Positions 7,241 to 9,561 of a stretch of DNA of 9,561 bases are shown in pieces. Within the stretch, counting starts at the first letter, position 1. The number at the start of each line of letters is the position of its first letter. The stretch comes from Phycisphaerae bacterium (GTDB lineage Bacteria; Planctomycetota; Phycisphaerae; Phycisphaerales; SM1A02), in the NCBI GenBank assembly GCA_030432455.1, contig JAUIHC010000088.1:1-9561 (forward strand), given 5' to 3'. The position numbers and the translations under genes were made by a program. The notes under the pieces are model-generated. The model saw only the letters and a list, made by a program, of their open reading frames with translations, was not told the origin of the DNA and did no database searches.

Positions 7241-7351
7241 CACGGGTGGCGCATTCTCCTGCATTTCCGGAAACAATGTCGGCCCACGACCCACCCCGCC
7301 TCCACAGTCTCCGCGATCTCGACCCCGAAGATCGCCCCCGGAGCCCGCCGA
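7241..7351. promoter_or_regulatory. Divergent intergenic region, likely promoters for both directions
   Basis: This 111-base gap separates the start of the leftward cassette from the start of the rightward GDD-repeat gene, so both promoters should lie in or near it. I could not find convincing -35/-10 boxes on either strand. The least GC-rich part is about 7251-7280. It contains the perfect 10-base palindrome TTTCCGGAAA at 7264-7273, a possible protein-binding site. If the cassette starts at the alternative ATG at 7264, the palindrome lies across its start codon. Confidence 0.45.
7340..7343 (+). promoter_or_regulatory. Ribosome binding site of the right GDD-repeat gene
   Basis: GGAG lies 8 bases upstream of the ATG at 7352, and that ATG is directly followed by a typical signal peptide. 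This supports 7352 as the start, although the same reading frame stays open far upstream across the dehydrogenase gene. Confidence 0.7.
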
Positions 7352-9547
7352 ATGGTCCTCCACCTCGCACCGCTCGTCCTCCCGCTCGCCCTCGCCGCCG
7401 CCGAGCCACCCGACCGCACCTTCCGCCACGACGGCCTGGACTGGATGGGCGATGACGCCCCACTGTTCGCCGAGGCGATCAAACTCGCGGGACTTCCCGA
7501 GGGCGGCTTTCGCTTCGATCCCGACATCGTCGCCCTCTGGGGCGGCGATCGGTGGCGACTCCCGCTCTTCGACCTCGTCTTCCGCGACCCGTGGAAGGCG
7601 AGTCCGTACGCCCGTGAGCACGCGACCAACGCCCGCGAGGTCGCGGGCAGCCTGCACGATCTCCAGTACCTCGCCCAGTCGGACACCGGCATCCGGGTTC
7701 GGGACAACTTCTACGGCTCCTTCCTGACCGAGACCCGTGACCGGGTCGAGGCCGATGGCGACCTCGCCCTCGCCCGCGCGATCGCGCGGCTCGGCGGCGG
7801 CGATGCCGACGAGATCGCCGGCCGACCCGAGCACGCCGCGATCCCGGTCGAGGTGAGAAAGGCGGCCGCGACGATCCTCCACGCCGCCGCGGATGCCGAG
7901 GGGTACCGCCGACTCGGGCTCGTCGAACCGCTGGCCGCCGCGGACATCGATCTGGATCGGGCGCAGGCCCGCGCGTTCGACGAGTGCTTCTGGCGGGCGG
8001 CCGACGACGACGACGCGAACCTGACCGAGGAGGCCAAGTTCGCCGAGGTCCGGCGCACCCTCGACACCGAGCGGATGATGGAGACAATCGATCGCCATCT
8101 CGTCGCCCGCGGCGCGAACCTCCTCGCCCTCGCGGTCGATGCCGCGATCGCGTCGCTGTCGGACATCGGCCCCTTCGACGCCCCGTCGCTGGACGCGAGA
8201 TTCACCACCACCTTCGGACAGGTCCGGATCACCGGCACCGGCCGGGATCGGATCGGCGAGGACGGCGTTCACGATGTGCTGGTGATCGACCTCGGCGGCG
8301 ACGACGAGTGGCGGGCGGGCGGCGCGTCAGGCGACCCGCGTCGCCATCCGATCGGCGTCGCGATCGATCTCGGCGGCGACGACCGGTACGAGACGCCGTC
8401 CACGGCGGCTTGGCTGGAACGGCTCGAACACGGTCCACGCGGCGGCGAACCCGGTTTCCGACAGGAGCGGCCCGCCGAGCACGCCCCCGCCTTCGGTGCG
8501 GGCGTGGCGGGCTACGGCATCCTCGTCGATCTCGCGGGCGACGACACCTACATCGCCCCCGTGGCGAGCCTTGGATGCGGGCTGCTCGGGCACGGGATCC
8601 TGCAGGATCGCGGCGGCGACGATCGATACCGGGGGGATGCGGGGGCCATCGGCAGCGGCACCTTCGGCACCGGCGTCCTCACCGACCTCGAGGGCGACGA
8701 CGAGTACCGGCTGCTGCACAAGGGGATGGGCTACGGCGGCACGCTCGGAGCGGGTGCGCTGGTGGACCTCGACGGCGACGATGCGTATCTCGCCGAGGTC
8801 GATCGCATCAAGTACTCCTGGTTCGACTCCTTCGGCACCCAACTGAACATGACGCAGGGCTTCGGCTACGGTCGGCGGGCGGACATGGACGACGGGCACT
8901 CCTGGGCGGGCGGCGTGGGGATGCTCGTCGATGCGGGCGGCGGCGACGATCGCTACCGCTGCGGCATCTACGGAATCGGCTGCGCCTACTGGTACGCGCT
9001 CGGCATCCTGCACGACGACGGCGGGAACGACCACTACGAGAGCGATTCGTATTCGATCGCAAGCCCGCCGCACTTCGCGGTCGGCATCGTGATCGACGAG
9101 TCGGGCGACGATGTCTGGCGGGGACGCAGCTCACGGGCCTGCGGATTCGGTCGCGACTTCTCGCTCGGATGGTTCGAGGAGGGCGGCGGCGACGATGTCT
9201 ATCTCTGCAGCGATTCCGCGTTCGGCGTCGGCAATGTCAACGGACTCGGCGTGTGCTGGGACAAGGGCGGAGACGATGTCTGGTGCGCCCGCAGCAACTC
9301 GTTCGGCCAGCCGTACATCGAAAGCCGCGGCCGTCGCGATCTCCCGATCAACGCAGGCCTCTTCATCGACGCGAGCGGACGCGACCGCTATCTGCTGGTG
9401 CCCGACGGTGTGAGCACCTGGGACCTCGACCCCAGGGCGCTTCCGGAGATGAGCCCGTGGCCGTTTCTCGGGGATGGCGTCCGCCACCACTGGCGCGATC
9501 ATCTCCCCACGGCCGGTTCGACGGGTGCTGCGATCGACGCGGAGTAG
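7352..9547 (+). CDS. Secreted GDD-repeat protein, complete
   Basis: This 731-residue protein starts with a clear signal peptide: residues 1-17 are hydrophobic and cleavage is likely near Ala-Ala-Ala before Glu18. Residues about 20-300 form a helical, charged region that aligns with the left paralogue around RLPLFD (69-74) and SPYA (84-87). A repeat array follows. Gly-Asp-Asp motifs begin at 316, 342, 396, 422, 448, 475, 531, 585, 613 and 640, with variants GND at 558 and GRD at 676. Most steps are 26-28 residues; steps of 54 and 56 mark longer loops or decayed units. Each unit reads hydrophobic-x-hydrophobic-Asp-x-x-Gly-Asp-Asp-x-aromatic and then a Gly-rich stretch. Possible roles are calcium-stabilised beta-solenoid, adhesion or glycan binding, all inferred. 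It is not a standard RTX array, whose unit is nine residues. Divergent transcription from the cassette suggests linked control. I do not recognise a named family. Confidence 0.9.
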   Translation: MVLHLAPLVLPLALAAAEPPDRTFRHDGLDWMGDDAPLFAEAIKLAGLPEGGFRFDPDIVALWGGDRWRLPLFDLVFRDPWKASPYAREHATNAREVAGSLHDLQYLAQSDTGIRVRDNFYGSFLTETRDRVEADGDLALARAIARLGGGDADEIAGRPEHAAIPVEVRKAAATILHAAADAEGYRRLGLVEPLAAADIDLDRAQARAFDECFWRAADDDDANLTEEAKFAEVRRTLDTERMMETIDRHLVARGANLLALAVDAAIASLSDIGPFDAPSLDARFTTTFGQVRITGTGRDRIGEDGVHDVLVIDLGGDDEWRAGGASGDPRRHPIGVAIDLGGDDRYETPSTAAWLERLEHGPRGGEPGFRQERPAEHAPAFGAGVAGYGILVDLAGDDTYIAPVASLGCGLLGHGILQDRGGDDRYRGDAGAIGSGTFGTGVLTDLEGDDEYRLLHKGMGYGGTLGAGALVDLDGDDAYLAEVDRIKYSWFDSFGTQLNMTQGFGYGRRADMDDGHSWAGGVGMLVDAGGGDDRYRCGIYGIGCAYWYALGILHDDGGNDHYESDSYSIASPPHFAVGIVIDESGDDVWRGRSSRACGFGRDFSLGWFEEGGGDDVYLCSDSAFGVGNVNGLGVCWDKGGDDVWCARSNSFGQPYIESRGRRDLPINAGLFIDASGRDRYLLVPDGVSTWDLDPRALPEMSPWPFLGDGVRHHWRDHLPTAGSTGAAIDAE

Positions 9548-9561
9548 CCGCCCGGGCCCGG

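Noticed and set aside
7241..7253. Five-codon frame ATG CGC CAC CCG TGA just before the dehydrogenase start, as a leader peptide
   Set aside because: It is too short to show meaningful content and its overlap with the ATG at 7240 is easily chance.
5693..7351. Plus-strand reading frame open upstream of the right GDD-repeat gene for over 1600 bases
   Set aside because: It runs antisense to the MBOAT and dehydrogenase genes, has Arg/Pro-rich low-complexity composition, and the true start at 7352 has a ribosome binding site and signal peptide. High GC keeps such frames free of stops.
7352..9547. RTX toxin or haemolysin-type calcium repeats
   Set aside because: The unit length is 26-28 residues rather than nine, the GGxGxDxLx pattern is absent, and there is an N-terminal signal peptide rather than a type I secretion tail.
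1..9561. tRNA, rRNA, CRISPR, insertion sequences, attachment sites and strong terminators
   Set aside because: No cloverleaf, spaced direct repeats, transposase motifs or hairpin followed by a T run were seen on either strand. Frequent CGATCG-like hexamers are explained by codon use in GC-rich genes.

Overview
The window is very GC-rich and tightly packed. It holds seven protein genes and no RNA genes. A compact cassette is transcribed right to left, and two long secreted proteins with regular Gly-Asp-Asp (GDD) repeats flank it. GC content, the secreted GDD-repeat proteins, the MBOAT/SGNH pair and the loose use of Shine-Dalgarno sites suggest a planctomycete, perhaps Phycisphaerae-like. This assignment is inference, because the window has no phylogenetic marker gene.

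Layout. Positions 1-1693 (minus) hold a GDD-repeat protein whose C-terminus lies beyond the left edge. Positions 1711-1774 are eight tandem copies of an imperfect octamer. Positions 1790-7240 (minus) are five genes in transcription order: an acyl-CoA-dehydrogenase-fold enzyme, an MBOAT acyltransferase, a membrane-anchored SGNH-fold protein, a carrier protein, and a free-standing amino-acid adenylating enzyme. Their junctions overlap by 4, 4 and 11 bases, and the last gap is 7 bases, so they almost certainly form one operon. Positions 7241-7351 are a short divergent intergenic region. Positions 7352-9547 (plus) are a complete GDD-repeat protein, a full-length paralogue of the left one.

How the genes may work together. 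Ligase, carrier, MBOAT and SGNH protein are the same four parts as the Dlt system (DltA, DltC, DltB, DltD), which moves D-alanine from a carrier protein onto extracytoplasmic polymers. Two features change the picture. The binding-pocket residues of the ligase, read by hand alignment, give DLLYCALVCK, close to the code I remember for free-standing L-proline adenylating enzymes (PltF, RedM and CloN4 type). The dehydrogenase resembles PltE/PigA/RedW-type prolyl-carrier-protein dehydrogenases and has its candidate base at Glu244, with Ser at the MCAD base position. The simplest reading is that proline is loaded on the carrier, oxidised to pyrrole-2-carboxyl thioester, and passed by MBOAT and SGNH proteins to an acceptor at or beyond the membrane. 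I know of no described Dlt-like system that carries a pyrrole-2-carboxyl group, so this is the main finding. The acceptor, and any role of the GDD-repeat proteins, cannot be seen here.
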